Shown here: piece by piece, positions 1-7,901 of the stretch
Layout of the letters: each line of letters starts with the position of its first letter
Position numbering within the stretch: the stretch's first letter is position 1
Origin: Nitrospira sp.
Lineage (GTDB): Bacteria; Nitrospirota; Nitrospiria; Nitrospirales; Nitrospiraceae
Direction of reading: 5' to 3'
Assembly: GCA_020697375.1 (NCBI GenBank)
Contig: JAJFBJ010000074.1
Coordinates: 1 to 15,440 of the forward strand
DNA: 15,440 nucleotides
Notes under the pieces: model-generated
The model's database searches: none
Told to the model about the DNA's origin: nothing
Seen by the model: only the letters and a program-made list of their open reading frames with translations
Translations under genes and position numbers: made by a program

Positions 1-41
1 ACATTATGCCTGAAGTGTCGGAAAAGAGACAATGGACGGGG

Positions 42-66
42 ACGTGCCAAGAGTGTTGTGGCACGT
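42..66. repeat. Perfect 8-bp inverted repeat upstream of the oxidase promoter
   Basis: ACGTGCCA (42-49) and TGGCACGT (59-66) are exact reverse complements separated by 9 bases. The repeat lies about 100 bases upstream of the candidate -35 box. It could be a regulator-binding palindrome or a small hairpin. No run of T follows it, and the 3' arm does not fit a sigma54 promoter, because no GC dinucleotide sits at the required spacing. Confidence 0.4.
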
Positions 67-158
67 GAGCGATGTATGAAGGCGAGGGTTCAGGATTTCT
101 CAGGCTGTATAAGAATGCGACAGCCCGGTCATCGCACAACGCTCAGGGCAGCGAGGGG

Positions 159-187
159 TTGACAGAGCGGTAAGACTTGAGTACTCT
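159..187 (+). promoter_or_regulatory. Candidate sigma70 promoter for the multicopper oxidase
   Basis: A perfect -35 hexamer TTGACA (159-164) is followed after 17 bases by TACTCT (182-187), which keeps the first two and the last base of the -10 consensus. Transcription would start near 194, giving a 5' leader of about 160 bases before the ATG at 355. The weak -10 box suggests that an activator may be needed. The assignment rests only on the match and spacing. Confidence 0.4.
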
Positions 188-340
188 TCGGCCCCTGTTT
201 GTTGACGAAGGGGTGTCCTGTGTCGATCGTGGCGCGGGATTACACTGCGAACGACTTCCAAAATTTCTGTCGGAGTTTGTGTGTTCCGCTCGTAAACGCT
301 CATAACGTCCTTATCAATCTATTTTTCCACAACTCTATCC

Positions 341-347
341 AAGGAGG
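341..347 (+). promoter_or_regulatory. Shine-Dalgarno site fixing the oxidase start at 355
   Basis: AAGGAGG, an almost complete anti-16S match, sits 7 bases before the ATG at 355. It is followed by a clear signal peptide, so it decides the start against the longer TTG alternative at 199. Confidence 0.85.
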
Positions 348-354
348 CCGGTCC

Positions 355-3300
355 ATGGATTATCGTTGGTTAACTCGTGTCACATCGCGCACTCTCGGCG
401 CTATCGCCGGAGGTGCGCTCTTGTGCCTTCCGCTGGCCGCGTCGGCGGAAAACGATCCGCATGCGGACCATGCGGCCCCGCAGCATGCGGCGATGTCGCA
501 TCAACTTCCGCCATGGGCGGAGCAGTTGAAAGGACAGACGATCGTCGAGGATGCGATGGCTGGAATGCCGGAGCGTTCGGCGATGGTCGAGCAGCAGCAT
601 CAGCGCATCATGGAACATTTGGCCCGTGATCCGCAGGTGCAGCAAGTCAACACCGGGATGTTCAACACCCAGACCATGATGCACCAGTACGGTGCCGGTG
701 GTCAGGACATGTTGTTGATGTCAGATCCACGCCTAGAACCGGTGGCCCTGACCAATGGCGGCAAATGTCCGGCCACGGCTCCCGTAAGACAGTACAACGT
801 GTCCGCGATCAACGTCGAGATCACCCTCAACCAGTGGCTCGACTTCTATCCCGGCTACATGTACACGCTGGATGAAAATCTCGACAAGGTTCGGGCGGAA
901 GAAAACACGAATCGGGAGGCGCGCGAGAAGGAAGGATTCGATCCTGGCGCGGTGATTCCCGGCGTGCAGGCACAGTGGATTCAGCCGCTGGCGATTCGAG
1001 CCAATCAGGGAGATTGCCTCAAGATCAAGCTGAGCAACCAATTGGAAGGCGAAGAAGACGTCAGCCTCCACATCCATGGTTCGAGCATGGTCGTGAGCGC
1101 GACCGGAGCTTCAGCGGCCACGACGAATCCCGATTCCATCGTCGCGACGGGAAAAAGCGGAGAGTTCGAGTGGTACATCCACCCGAGCACCCAAGAAGGG
1201 GTTCGTCAGTTCCACACATTTGCCAACGATCGGGAATTGACCGTGATGGGTCTCTTCGGATCCTTTATCGTGGAGCCGCGCGGATCTGAATACTTCGAGC
1301 CGTTGGGAACGGGTGATCCGACCCCGGCCACGAGCGGGTGGCAGGTCATCATCAAGAACGGAACCGGTCCGGACTTTCGCGAGTTCGTGATTGCCTATCA
1401 TGAAGTCGGCGACGAAGCCTTCCGTCCCGTCAATAAGAAGGGTGACTTCCTGCCCCAGCGTGATCCGCTGACGGACGTCTATCGTCCCGGCGCCCGTGCG
1501 ATCAACTATCGCAGCGAGCCGTTCGGCATCAACAACATGCATGTGCAGCACGAATACTTCGGTTTTGAGGACGAGTCCATGGGGTATAGTTCCTATACCT
1601 TCGGTGACGCCTCCCCGACGATCCCGCGTTCCTACATAGGCGACCCGGCGAAGTTCCGCTTGGTCCATGGCGGATCGGAAGTGTTTCACAGCCACCATCC
1701 CCATGGTGGAACCATCCGGTGGCCGCGCAGTCCGCGCGCCATCGATGACATGAATCTGTGGGCGACGGCCGGAAACGGGCCCGTCAAATATCCCGTGATT
1801 CGTGCGAAGACGGACCGCGTCGACACGGAAGTGATCGGACCTTCGGAAGCGTTGGATTTGGAGACGGAGTGTGGATCCGGTCTGTGCCAGCAGCTGGCCG
1901 GAGATTTCCTTTTCCATTGCCATGTTGCCCACCATTATGTGGCGGGAATGTGGGGATATTGGAGAGTCTACAATACGCTTCAGCAGGGCGACATGCGGAA
2001 TGACGTCATGCCGGATCTACGCGAGTTGCCCGATCGGAAGGGGCGCATCAGGGCTCCCATCACGTCGGACAAATTAGTCGGTCAGACCGTCGATTGGTTC
2101 GGCAAGTCTTTCAAGATTATCGAGAAGGGCAAAAGTGATTGGAAATCCAATCCCGCCACGATCACCATCAAGGATTGGGTAGAAATGCAACTGCCGACGA
2201 TGGGCAAACCGGGACACAAGAACGACGAAAAGGGTCAGATTGTGTCGTACGATGGCACGGTGTTGGACTGGGCCTGGGAAGGCACCCGTGCATTGAGTGA
2301 GCCGGAAAGCACCATCGACAATCCCAAGTACAAATCGACCCATCCCGGGAAACGGCACCCGATCACCTTTGAGCCCTTGACGGGAAAAGTCGGCTGGCCG
2401 CATCTCACCCCGCACTTCGGAAAGCGGGTGATGTTTTCTCCGAACCATAGCGGCGCTCCCTGGCTGGAGATGATCCGCCGGGAGGATAACGGCGAGGAGA
2501 GCGTCGAACAAGCCCTGCCGGGTGAAAACGGGAATTGGAGCCTCTGCCCAGTCAACGCCGGGCGGAAAAGCTATAACGTCCATTTCATCAAGCTGCCGAT
2601 TACCATTGCCGCCAAGACCGGCAAGGAGCCGGCGGTGGTCGATCCGACCGGATTGATTTATGTGTTGCACGAAGAGGAGGCCGCAATCCGGGCCAACGAC
2701 GACCTCAAGTATCCGCTGGTCGTCCGCGGCAACATCTATGACTGCGTGGACTGGACGCTGACGAGCGAGTGGGATGACGACGACTATACGAACTTCCAGT
2801 CGTCCAAGATCAATACGCACTGGCACTTCCTGCAATTCGACAATCAATCATCGGACGGCGTGATCACCGGGTTCTCCTACGAACAGTCGGTGCGCCCGTT
2901 CACGATGCTGGAGAAGAAGAACCCGAAGGGACTTCCCGTCCCCATGAACACCGTCTTCACCGCGCCCGCCAAGAAGGGCGCGACCACGATCACGGTAAAA
3001 AATGCCAAGCAATACCATGTCGGCACACTGCTCCTGGTGGGGGCCGACAATGTGAAGGGAAACGAAATCTCCCGCATCAAGGCCATCAAGGGCAATACGA
3101 TTACCCTGGCGAAGGGCTTGAAGCATGACCACCCGGTCAATGACATCGTGACGGTGGAATTCGTGCGGCAGCGCTTCTGGGTCGATGCGGATGTGGGGAC
3201 GGTTTTCTGGCACGATCACGCCTTCGGTGCGACGACATGGCCGCACGGCGGATTCGGCACGTTCGTTGCCGAACCAGTGGGATCGACCTATCACGATCCG

Positions 3301-5220
3301 AAGACAGGGAAGCTCGTCCGAAGTGGACCGATTGCCGACATCCGTACCAATGAACCGGTCGGTCATGGAGTGAATAACAGCTTCCGAGAGTTGGTCGTGC
3401 AAGTGCATGATACCGTGCCGCACACCGTCAACATCGTGACGGCCGGCAATCCTCCCGGGCAGCCGATTGAGGTGGCGCTCGAGGCAGGTAAGACCGTGTC
3501 ATTTGTCATGCCGGAAAAGATCTACATGACTCCGATGCCGTTCTTGAACGGCGGAACCCATACCACCGGCAGCGGTTTAAATTTCAGGGCGGCGCCAATC
3601 GCCCAGCGGCTGGCCACCAACCCGGACGCGTCGCAGATTTTCAACAGCAAGGTGCATGGAGAGCCCTATACGCCCACGTTGCGGGCCTATGTGGGCGATA
3701 CGATGGTGTTCCGTCTGTTGCATACTCTCATGAACGAGTCGATGGTCTGGACTCTTGCCGGCCACACGTTCTGGACGGAGCGGTATGCCTCCGACGCAAA
3801 TCGGAAGAATTCTATTCATATCGGCATCGCAGAACGGTATGACCTCGTGGTGCCTGAAGCGGGTGGGTCTCGGCATCAGGCCGGTGACTACATCCATTTC
3901 AACGGACGGTCCTCCAAATTCTCCGAGGGAGGATGGGGAATCATTCGTGTGCTCGATAAGGAGCAGGCGGACCTGAAGAAGCTGCCCGCCGGCTTCTCGA
4001 TGAAGGGTGATATACCGAAGACCCTGCCGGTGTGCCCGGCCGATGCTCCTGTGAAGACTTTCAACGTCGTCGCGATGGACTATCCGGGAATGAAGTTCAA
4101 TGCGAAGGCGCCGGAAGAGATCGAAGTGGACTTTGAGCGAAAGATTCTCATGACCAATTCCGAAGCCAAGATTTATGCTTTGGAGGAGGACACTGCCAAG
4201 GTAGCCGGCGGAACGCAGCCGATGCCGCTGACGCTTCGCGTGAATGCCGGTGACTGCGTCAAGGTGCATCTGAAAAACAAGATGAAGGACAGCAAAGCTT
4301 CTTTCTCCGCGATCGGGCTGGCTTTCGATCCGAAGGATTCAATGGGCGCGAACGTGGGGAACAATCCGGGTGACCAGACGGTCGCTCCCGGAGGCGAGCG
4401 AGAATATACGTACTATGCTGATCCGTTCAACGGCGAGACAACCTCGCTGGTGTGGGATTGGGGTAATGTCATGACCAACCCGCGGAACGGGTTATTCGGC
4501 GCTGTCGTGGTCGGTCCGAAGGGATCGAAATATCGTGATCCTAAGACAGGCGCGGATCTGGCGAACAAAAATGCCTGGGTCGCCGACGTTATAATCGACC
4601 GTTCGATACCGGGAAATGAAACGCGCCCGAACTATCGAGACGTCGCATTGTTCTTCCAGGACGAGGACAATATCATCGGTACGAGCTTTATGCCGTACGT
4701 TCAGAATGTGGCGGGTTTGACTGGGGTGAATTACCGGTCTGAGCCGTATAAGTTCCGGGAAGAAGAGGGCTGCTCGCTCGGCAAGGTGTTCCAACCTTGT
4801 AAAGCGGACAAGCCGGAAGATCCCGCGACACCGATCATCGAAGCGCATGCGGGAGATCCGGTGCGCATCCATGTGCTGGGTGTCAGCAATGAGCAAAACG
4901 GTATGTTCAGCGTCGAAAAGCATGAATGGCCGATCGAGCCTTTTATGCGCGGCGCAGACCAAATCAGTGTCGTTGAGTATTCCGGTTCCGAGGTGCTCGA
5001 TGCATTCCTTCCGTCAGCGGGTGGAATGTATCGTCTACCCGGGGACTACGTGTACAGCAACCAGCGGTTGCCGTACTCTCAGTCCGGTCAGTGGGGCTAT
5101 CTCCGTGTGCTGCCGTCCGGCGATACACGGTTGTTGCCGTTGGCTGGCGCCACTACCGGTACGAAGAGTGCCGGCGTTGAGCAGCCGGCTATGCAGGCGA
5201 TACCTGTCGCGGCAAAGTAA
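355..5220 (+). CDS. Giant exported six-cupredoxin multicopper oxidase
   Basis: This is a 1621-residue exported protein. It has a Sec signal peptide (about residues 1-31, ending LPLAASA) and then a Met/His-rich linker to about residue 130. Three homologous modules start at Cys138, Cys731 and Cys1227, each opening CP-x-x-A and closing with a WG-x-x-RV strand (W533, W1194, W1580). Module 1 has HIHG (H239, H241), HSHHPHGG (H445, H448, H450) and the type 1/type 3 signature HCHVAHHYVAGM (H521, C522, H523, H527, M532). Module 2 has HWH (822-824) and HDH (953-955). Module 3 has no ligands. Multicopper oxidases couple one-electron oxidation of a substrate to reduction of O2 to water, and this one would act in the periplasm or outside the cell. 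Its length and permuted motif order recall the large bacterial oxidases linked to Mn(II) oxidation (MofA/MnxG type), but the substrate cannot be read from sequence. The gene is monocistronic, between its own promoter and a terminator. Confidence 0.9.
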   Translation: MDYRWLTRVTSRTLGAIAGGALLCLPLAASAENDPHADHAAPQHAAMSHQLPPWAEQLKGQTIVEDAMAGMPERSAMVEQQHQRIMEHLARDPQVQQVNTGMFNTQTMMHQYGAGGQDMLLMSDPRLEPVALTNGGKCPATAPVRQYNVSAINVEITLNQWLDFYPGYMYTLDENLDKVRAEENTNREAREKEGFDPGAVIPGVQAQWIQPLAIRANQGDCLKIKLSNQLEGEEDVSLHIHGSSMVVSATGASAATTNPDSIVATGKSGEFEWYIHPSTQEGVRQFHTFANDRELTVMGLFGSFIVEPRGSEYFEPLGTGDPTPATSGWQVIIKNGTGPDFREFVIAYHEVGDEAFRPVNKKGDFLPQRDPLTDVYRPGARAINYRSEPFGINNMHVQHEYFGFEDESMGYSSYTFGDASPTIPRSYIGDPAKFRLVHGGSEVFHSHHPHGGTIRWPRSPRAIDDMNLWATAGNGPVKYPVIRAKTDRVDTEVIGPSEALDLETECGSGLCQQLAGDFLFHCHVAHHYVAGMWGYWRVYNTLQQGDMRNDVMPDLRELPDRKGRIRAPITSDKLVGQTVDWFGKSFKIIEKGKSDWKSNPATITIKDWVEMQLPTMGKPGHKNDEKGQIVSYDGTVLDWAWEGTRALSEPESTIDNPKYKSTHPGKRHPITFEPLTGKVGWPHLTPHFGKRVMFSPNHSGAPWLEMIRREDNGEESVEQALPGENGNWSLCPVNAGRKSYNVHFIKLPITIAAKTGKEPAVVDPTGLIYVLHEEEAAIRANDDLKYPLVVRGNIYDCVDWTLTSEWDDDDYTNFQSSKINTHWHFLQFDNQSSDGVITGFSYEQSVRPFTMLEKKNPKGLPVPMNTVFTAPAKKGATTITVKNAKQYHVGTLLLVGADNVKGNEISRIKAIKGNTITLAKGLKHDHPVNDIVTVEFVRQRFWVDADVGTVFWHDHAFGATTWPHGGFGTFVAEPVGSTYHDPKTGKLVRSGPIADIRTNEPVGHGVNNSFRELVVQVHDTVPHTVNIVTAGNPPGQPIEVALEAGKTVSFVMPEKIYMTPMPFLNGGTHTTGSGLNFRAAPIAQRLATNPDASQIFNSKVHGEPYTPTLRAYVGDTMVFRLLHTLMNESMVWTLAGHTFWTERYASDANRKNSIHIGIAERYDLVVPEAGGSRHQAGDYIHFNGRSSKFSEGGWGIIRVLDKEQADLKKLPAGFSMKGDIPKTLPVCPADAPVKTFNVVAMDYPGMKFNAKAPEEIEVDFERKILMTNSEAKIYALEEDTAKVAGGTQPMPLTLRVNAGDCVKVHLKNKMKDSKASFSAIGLAFDPKDSMGANVGNNPGDQTVAPGGEREYTYYADPFNGETTSLVWDWGNVMTNPRNGLFGAVVVGPKGSKYRDPKTGADLANKNAWVADVIIDRSIPGNETRPNYRDVALFFQDEDNIIGTSFMPYVQNVAGLTGVNYRSEPYKFREEEGCSLGKVFQPCKADKPEDPATPIIEAHAGDPVRIHVLGVSNEQNGMFSVEKHEWPIEPFMRGADQISVVEYSGSEVLDAFLPSAGGMYRLPGDYVYSNQRLPYSQSGQWGYLRVLPSGDTRLLPLAGATTGTKSAGVEQPAMQAIPVAAK

Positions 5221-5251
5221 GCTGATCGAACCGTTCGATGCGGTGAAACAG

Positions 5252-5283
5252 AAGGGGGGAGCCTGCAAGGGCTCCCCTCTTTT
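5252..5283 (+). terminator. Rho-independent terminator of the multicopper oxidase gene
   Basis: GGGGAGCC (5256-5263) pairs with GGCTCCCC (5270-5277) around a 6-base loop. The stem extends outward by a G-U pair at 5255, a G-C at 5254 and A-T pairs at 5253 and 5252, and is followed by TTTT then GTTAT. It lies about 30 bases after the stop codon at 5218-5220. Confidence 0.88.
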
Positions 5284-5309
5284 GTTATGGGGCTTTATTT
5301 GTGTATGAT
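5282..5309 (+). promoter_or_regulatory. Candidate sigma70 promoter for the cupredoxin operon
   Basis: TTGTTA (5282-5287) and TATGAT (5304-5309) are separated by 16 bases and lie about 75 bases before the ATG at 5384. The -35 box overlaps the T-tract of the preceding terminator. The -10 box is a 5/6 match and the -35 box a 4/6 match. A separate promoter is expected here because the upstream transcript should end at the terminator. Confidence 0.4.
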
Positions 5310-5383
5310 GACCTCAACGCCTGATGAGCTTATCTCGATATATAGCTCCAATCGACCACCTGTTCTATTGTTGGAGGAATGAC

Positions 5384-6292
5384 ATGCGAATGGTCGGCCT
5401 CGTCGTTTTTTGTGCCGTCAGTACCTGTTGGTTGCCATCGTGGGCCTACGAGGAAATCACAGTCACCGACGGAGGTAGCATAACCGGCACGGTTTCGATG
5501 ATAGGGGGAAAACCCAGGCCCAAAGGGTATAACCTGATCACATTTCCAGACCCTGTCTATTGCGGCCGTATTTCTACAGGAACCGGGTGGAGAGTTCTCG
5601 ACGAATTCTCGATGACCTCGGGCAAGGGACTGAAGGATGTCGTAGTCATGCTGACGGACGCTACAAAAGGCAAGGCGTTCAAATTCGAGCCACCGACCAT
5701 TGAGGCGCGCGACTGCCGATTTCTCCCATTCGTCACGGTTGTCAAGGACGGGTCGGAAGTGGTGGTCATGAATATGGACCCGGTCATGCATGACATCCAA
5801 GCGTATGAAACGTCTCAATTGGGACCGCGCGTCTTGTTCAATACGCCGTTGCCGATGAATCCTCACCACAAGCGTGAAGTAGGTGCGGACAGCCACGAGC
5901 ATCTCGCCGGACAGCCTGTGAAAGAAGTCATACATATGACCAAGGGCCGCCGGATGTTCGTGATGCAGTGCGGCTTTCATGCCTATATGGAAAGTTGGGG
6001 TTTTGCGGTCGACAATCCGTACTATGTTATGACGGGTGACGCAGGCACATTTACCCTGACGGATGTGCCGGCGGGAGAATATACATTGATGGCCTGGCAC
6101 CCGGGAGTCGGGACCATGCTCCAAAAAAAGGTGACGGTTTCGGCGAAGGGAACCTCGACGGTCGATTTTTCTTTTGAGGCACCGAAGGGACGGCGGAGCG
6201 TGCACGAAATTGCAGAAAACACGCACTATGGGCCCGAGTCGCTAGGGAAGGTCGTGGATATTCGTCCAACGTTGGAACGACAAATTCCCTGA
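5384..6292 (+). CDS. Exported cupredoxin-like protein with carboxypeptidase-regulatory-like domain (paralogue 1)
   Basis: This 302-residue protein has a Sec signal peptide (about residues 1-21, ending LPSWA). The start is ATG 5384, preceded by GGAGG at 5373-5377. The in-frame ATG at 5324 would add 20 residues ahead of the signal peptide and is rejected. Residues 25-140 are beta-rich and include FPDPVYCGRIS (C60), IEARDC (C111) and NMDPVMHD (H136). Residues 192-202 carry MQCGFHAYM (C196, H199, M202). H136 plus Cys-x2-His-x2-Met looks like a type 1 copper site. From about residue 212 the fold is carboxypeptidase-regulatory-like, with a VPAGEYTLMAWHPG strand. The likely role is a periplasmic copper or electron-transfer protein, inferred from the motif. 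It is the first gene of a four-gene operon, and its tandem neighbour is a clear paralogue. No biochemical role is known to me for this family. Confidence 0.85.
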   Translation: MRMVGLVVFCAVSTCWLPSWAYEEITVTDGGSITGTVSMIGGKPRPKGYNLITFPDPVYCGRISTGTGWRVLDEFSMTSGKGLKDVVVMLTDATKGKAFKFEPPTIEARDCRFLPFVTVVKDGSEVVVMNMDPVMHDIQAYETSQLGPRVLFNTPLPMNPHHKREVGADSHEHLAGQPVKEVIHMTKGRRMFVMQCGFHAYMESWGFAVDNPYYVMTGDAGTFTLTDVPAGEYTLMAWHPGVGTMLQKKVTVSAKGTSTVDFSFEAPKGRRSVHEIAENTHYGPESLGKVVDIRPTLERQIP

Positions 6293-6316
6293 TGCAGGTC
6301 GATAACAAGGAGCGCT

Positions 6317-7249
6317 GTGATACTGAATCGACTTCGCATGATTCGTAGTCTGGCACTCGGTGCCGCCGCCTTGTTATATCTGGTGGTTTCACCGGTCGGG
6401 GCCTATGACATCGTCGACGTACAGCATGGCGGGACCCTCCATGGCAACGTCACTCTGACGGGGGCGGTCCCGGAGCCAAAGGGATTTAATCTTATTACCT
6501 TTCCGGACCCTTCCTATTGTGGCCGGATCTCCAACGGAAAGGGCTGGCGTCTGCTCCGTGATTTCGTTGTCGATTCAGACGGTGGATTGAAGAATGCCAT
6601 TGTGACCCTTGAGGGTGTCCAGGCCGGAAAGCCTTTCGATCTTTCCGTACCCCTGATCGAAGCGCGAGACTGCGTCTTTCAGCCATGGGTGACAATCGTG
6701 CGCAATGGGCATGCGGTGGAAGTTGTGAACATGGATCCGGTCATGCATGATATTCAGGGTTATGAAACGTCGCCCGAAGCCGGAGCGCGGGTATTGTTCA
6801 ACCAGCCGCTGATCCTGAATCATCAACACCAACGGGGCAATATCCATGCGATTCACAACCATGCTCCAGGAAAGTCCCTCGTGGGGCCCATTTACTTGAA
6901 TAAGGGCCGACGCACGTTTTACATGCAATGTGGATTTCATGCATATATGGAAAGCTGGGCCATGGCTGTGAACAATCCGTATTATGCGGTAACGGACGAC
7001 CAGGGCGCCTTCAGAATCGAGAACGTACCGCCCGGGACCTATCAAATGGTGGTATGGCATCCTCAATCCGGTCCGGGAGTCACGCGGAGGATCACGATCA
7101 CGCCGGACGGGACCACGAGGGAACAGGTGTCGTTACCCGCCCCGAAAGGAAACCGTACGTCCTATAAAGTCATGGAGAATCCTCGCTTCGGTCTCGAATC
7201 CCTCGGCTATCCCGTTGACATTCAGCCGCTGGTGGAGCATCAACAGTAA
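6317..7249 (+). CDS. Exported cupredoxin-like protein with carboxypeptidase-regulatory-like domain (paralogue 2)
   Basis: This 310-residue protein is homologous along its full length to the gene just upstream, from which it is separated by 24 bases. The GTG start at 6317 is preceded by AAGGAG (6307-6312), with rather short 4-base spacing; ATG 6338 is an in-frame alternative. The signal peptide runs to about residue 29 (SPVGA). It shares KGFNLITFPDPSYCGRIS (C68), IEARDC (C119), VVNMDPVMHDIQ (H144) and MQCGFHAYMESW (C205, H208, M211), then the VPPGTYQMVVWHP strand of the C-terminal domain. It differs from paralogue 1 in a His-rich segment, residues 169-182 (NHQHQRGNIHAIHNH), which may bind additional metal. 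The pair most likely arose by tandem duplication. The two could exchange electrons with each other or with the multicopper oxidase encoded upstream; that is inference. Confidence 0.85.
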   Translation: MILNRLRMIRSLALGAAALLYLVVSPVGAYDIVDVQHGGTLHGNVTLTGAVPEPKGFNLITFPDPSYCGRISNGKGWRLLRDFVVDSDGGLKNAIVTLEGVQAGKPFDLSVPLIEARDCVFQPWVTIVRNGHAVEVVNMDPVMHDIQGYETSPEAGARVLFNQPLILNHQHQRGNIHAIHNHAPGKSLVGPIYLNKGRRTFYMQCGFHAYMESWAMAVNNPYYAVTDDQGAFRIENVPPGTYQMVVWHPQSGPGVTRRITITPDGTTREQVSLPAPKGNRTSYKVMENPRFGLESLGYPVDIQPLVEHQQ

Positions 7250-7895
7250 CCGAGATAGGGTCAGTTTCCCGCAGTGGGCGCGCCATGGCTGTTCGTCATT
7301 GATCCTGTGCCTGTCTGCCGTTTCCTACGCCGGTACCCAGGACGGCCCGCCTATTTCTCCTATCGTCCAACAGGCCGAATTTTCCGCCTCCTTGCTGAAG
7401 CGGGCGGAAGGGCGCCGCTTCGAGGCCCAGGTATATGCCAAGGGTGACCGCGTTCGCCTGGAATACAAGTATGCCGTCAGGACGGAGTTGGGTTATTCCA
7501 GTATAGAAATTATCCGACTGGATAAAAGAGAGTCCTGGTTCCTGCTGGCCCAACGACGGCAGATTTTATCGGTTCCTGTGAAACCGGAAGAGATGCTGCC
7601 GATTCAGCCGAATCTTCCTGGAGAGATACGGCGAAGTCTGGTGGGTGAAGCCACAACGATCGGCCGTGCGTGCAAGCTCTACGAGGTGCGAGTCGACTAC
7701 CACGGCCGGAACGAGCGTTTGTATGAGTGGGTGGATCTCGAAACAGGGACTGTGTTGAAACTGGTGAGTCAGGACCGTGATTGGTCCATCGAGTATCAGC
7801 GCATCCGATTTTCCCCACAACCTGAGTACTACTTTGAGGAACCGCCGGGATATACACGCTGGGTTCCGGCATCGGCTGCAAAGGAAAGAGGCTAA
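7215..7895 (+). CDS. Small exported LolA/DUF4412-like protein
   Basis: The gene encodes up to 226 residues. The open frame begins at a TTG (7215) that overlaps the end of the previous gene by 35 bases. A second in-frame TTG at 7299 falls inside the hydrophobic stretch, and neither has a good Shine-Dalgarno, so the start is uncertain and may depend on translational coupling. Residues 28-40 (SLILCLSAVSYAG) look like a short signal-peptide core. The rest is mostly beta strand in a pattern typical of LolA/LolB-like or DUF4412 proteins: FEAQVYAKGDRVRLEY, then strands ending at a W-rich lipid-facing segment and LYEWVDLETGTVLKLV. Such folds bind lipids or act as periplasmic accessory proteins. The family assignment is by pattern only. 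It sits between the paired cupredoxin-like proteins and the HEAT protein, which suggests an accessory or assembly role. Confidence 0.65.
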   Translation: MTFSRWWSINSNRDRVSFPQWARHGCSSLILCLSAVSYAGTQDGPPISPIVQQAEFSASLLKRAEGRRFEAQVYAKGDRVRLEYKYAVRTELGYSSIEIIRLDKRESWFLLAQRRQILSVPVKPEEMLPIQPNLPGEIRRSLVGEATTIGRACKLYEVRVDYHGRNERLYEWVDLETGTVLKLVSQDRDWSIEYQRIRFSPQPEYYFEEPPGYTRWVPASAAKERG

Positions 7896-7901
7896 TAGAC
7901 T

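Larger units (their letters stand above)
1..354. other. Non-coding leader region before the multicopper oxidase gene
   Basis: No convincing gene is visible in the first 354 bases. The reading frame of the downstream oxidase stays open upstream to a TTG at 199, but that extension (52 residues) looks unlike a protein N-terminus and would bury the signal peptide. The region holds a perfect 8-base inverted repeat (42-66), a candidate sigma70 promoter (159-187) and a strong Shine-Dalgarno sequence (341-347). No U-tract follows the inverted repeat, so it is not an obvious terminator of an upstream gene. Confidence 0.6.

Noticed and set aside
59..74. TGGCAC resembling the -24 element of a sigma54 promoter
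   Set aside because: The matching GC dinucleotide of the -12 element is missing at the required spacing.
199..354. N-terminal extension of the multicopper oxidase from TTG 199
   Set aside because: It would place 52 residues ahead of a clear signal peptide, and AAGGAGG at 341-347 marks ATG 355 as the start.
1111..1935. Long minus-strand open frame opposite the multicopper oxidase (274 codons)
   Set aside because: It is antisense to a region with unmistakable copper motifs, and its translation is Arg/Asp/Gly-rich with no domain pattern, typical of a GC-rich shadow frame.
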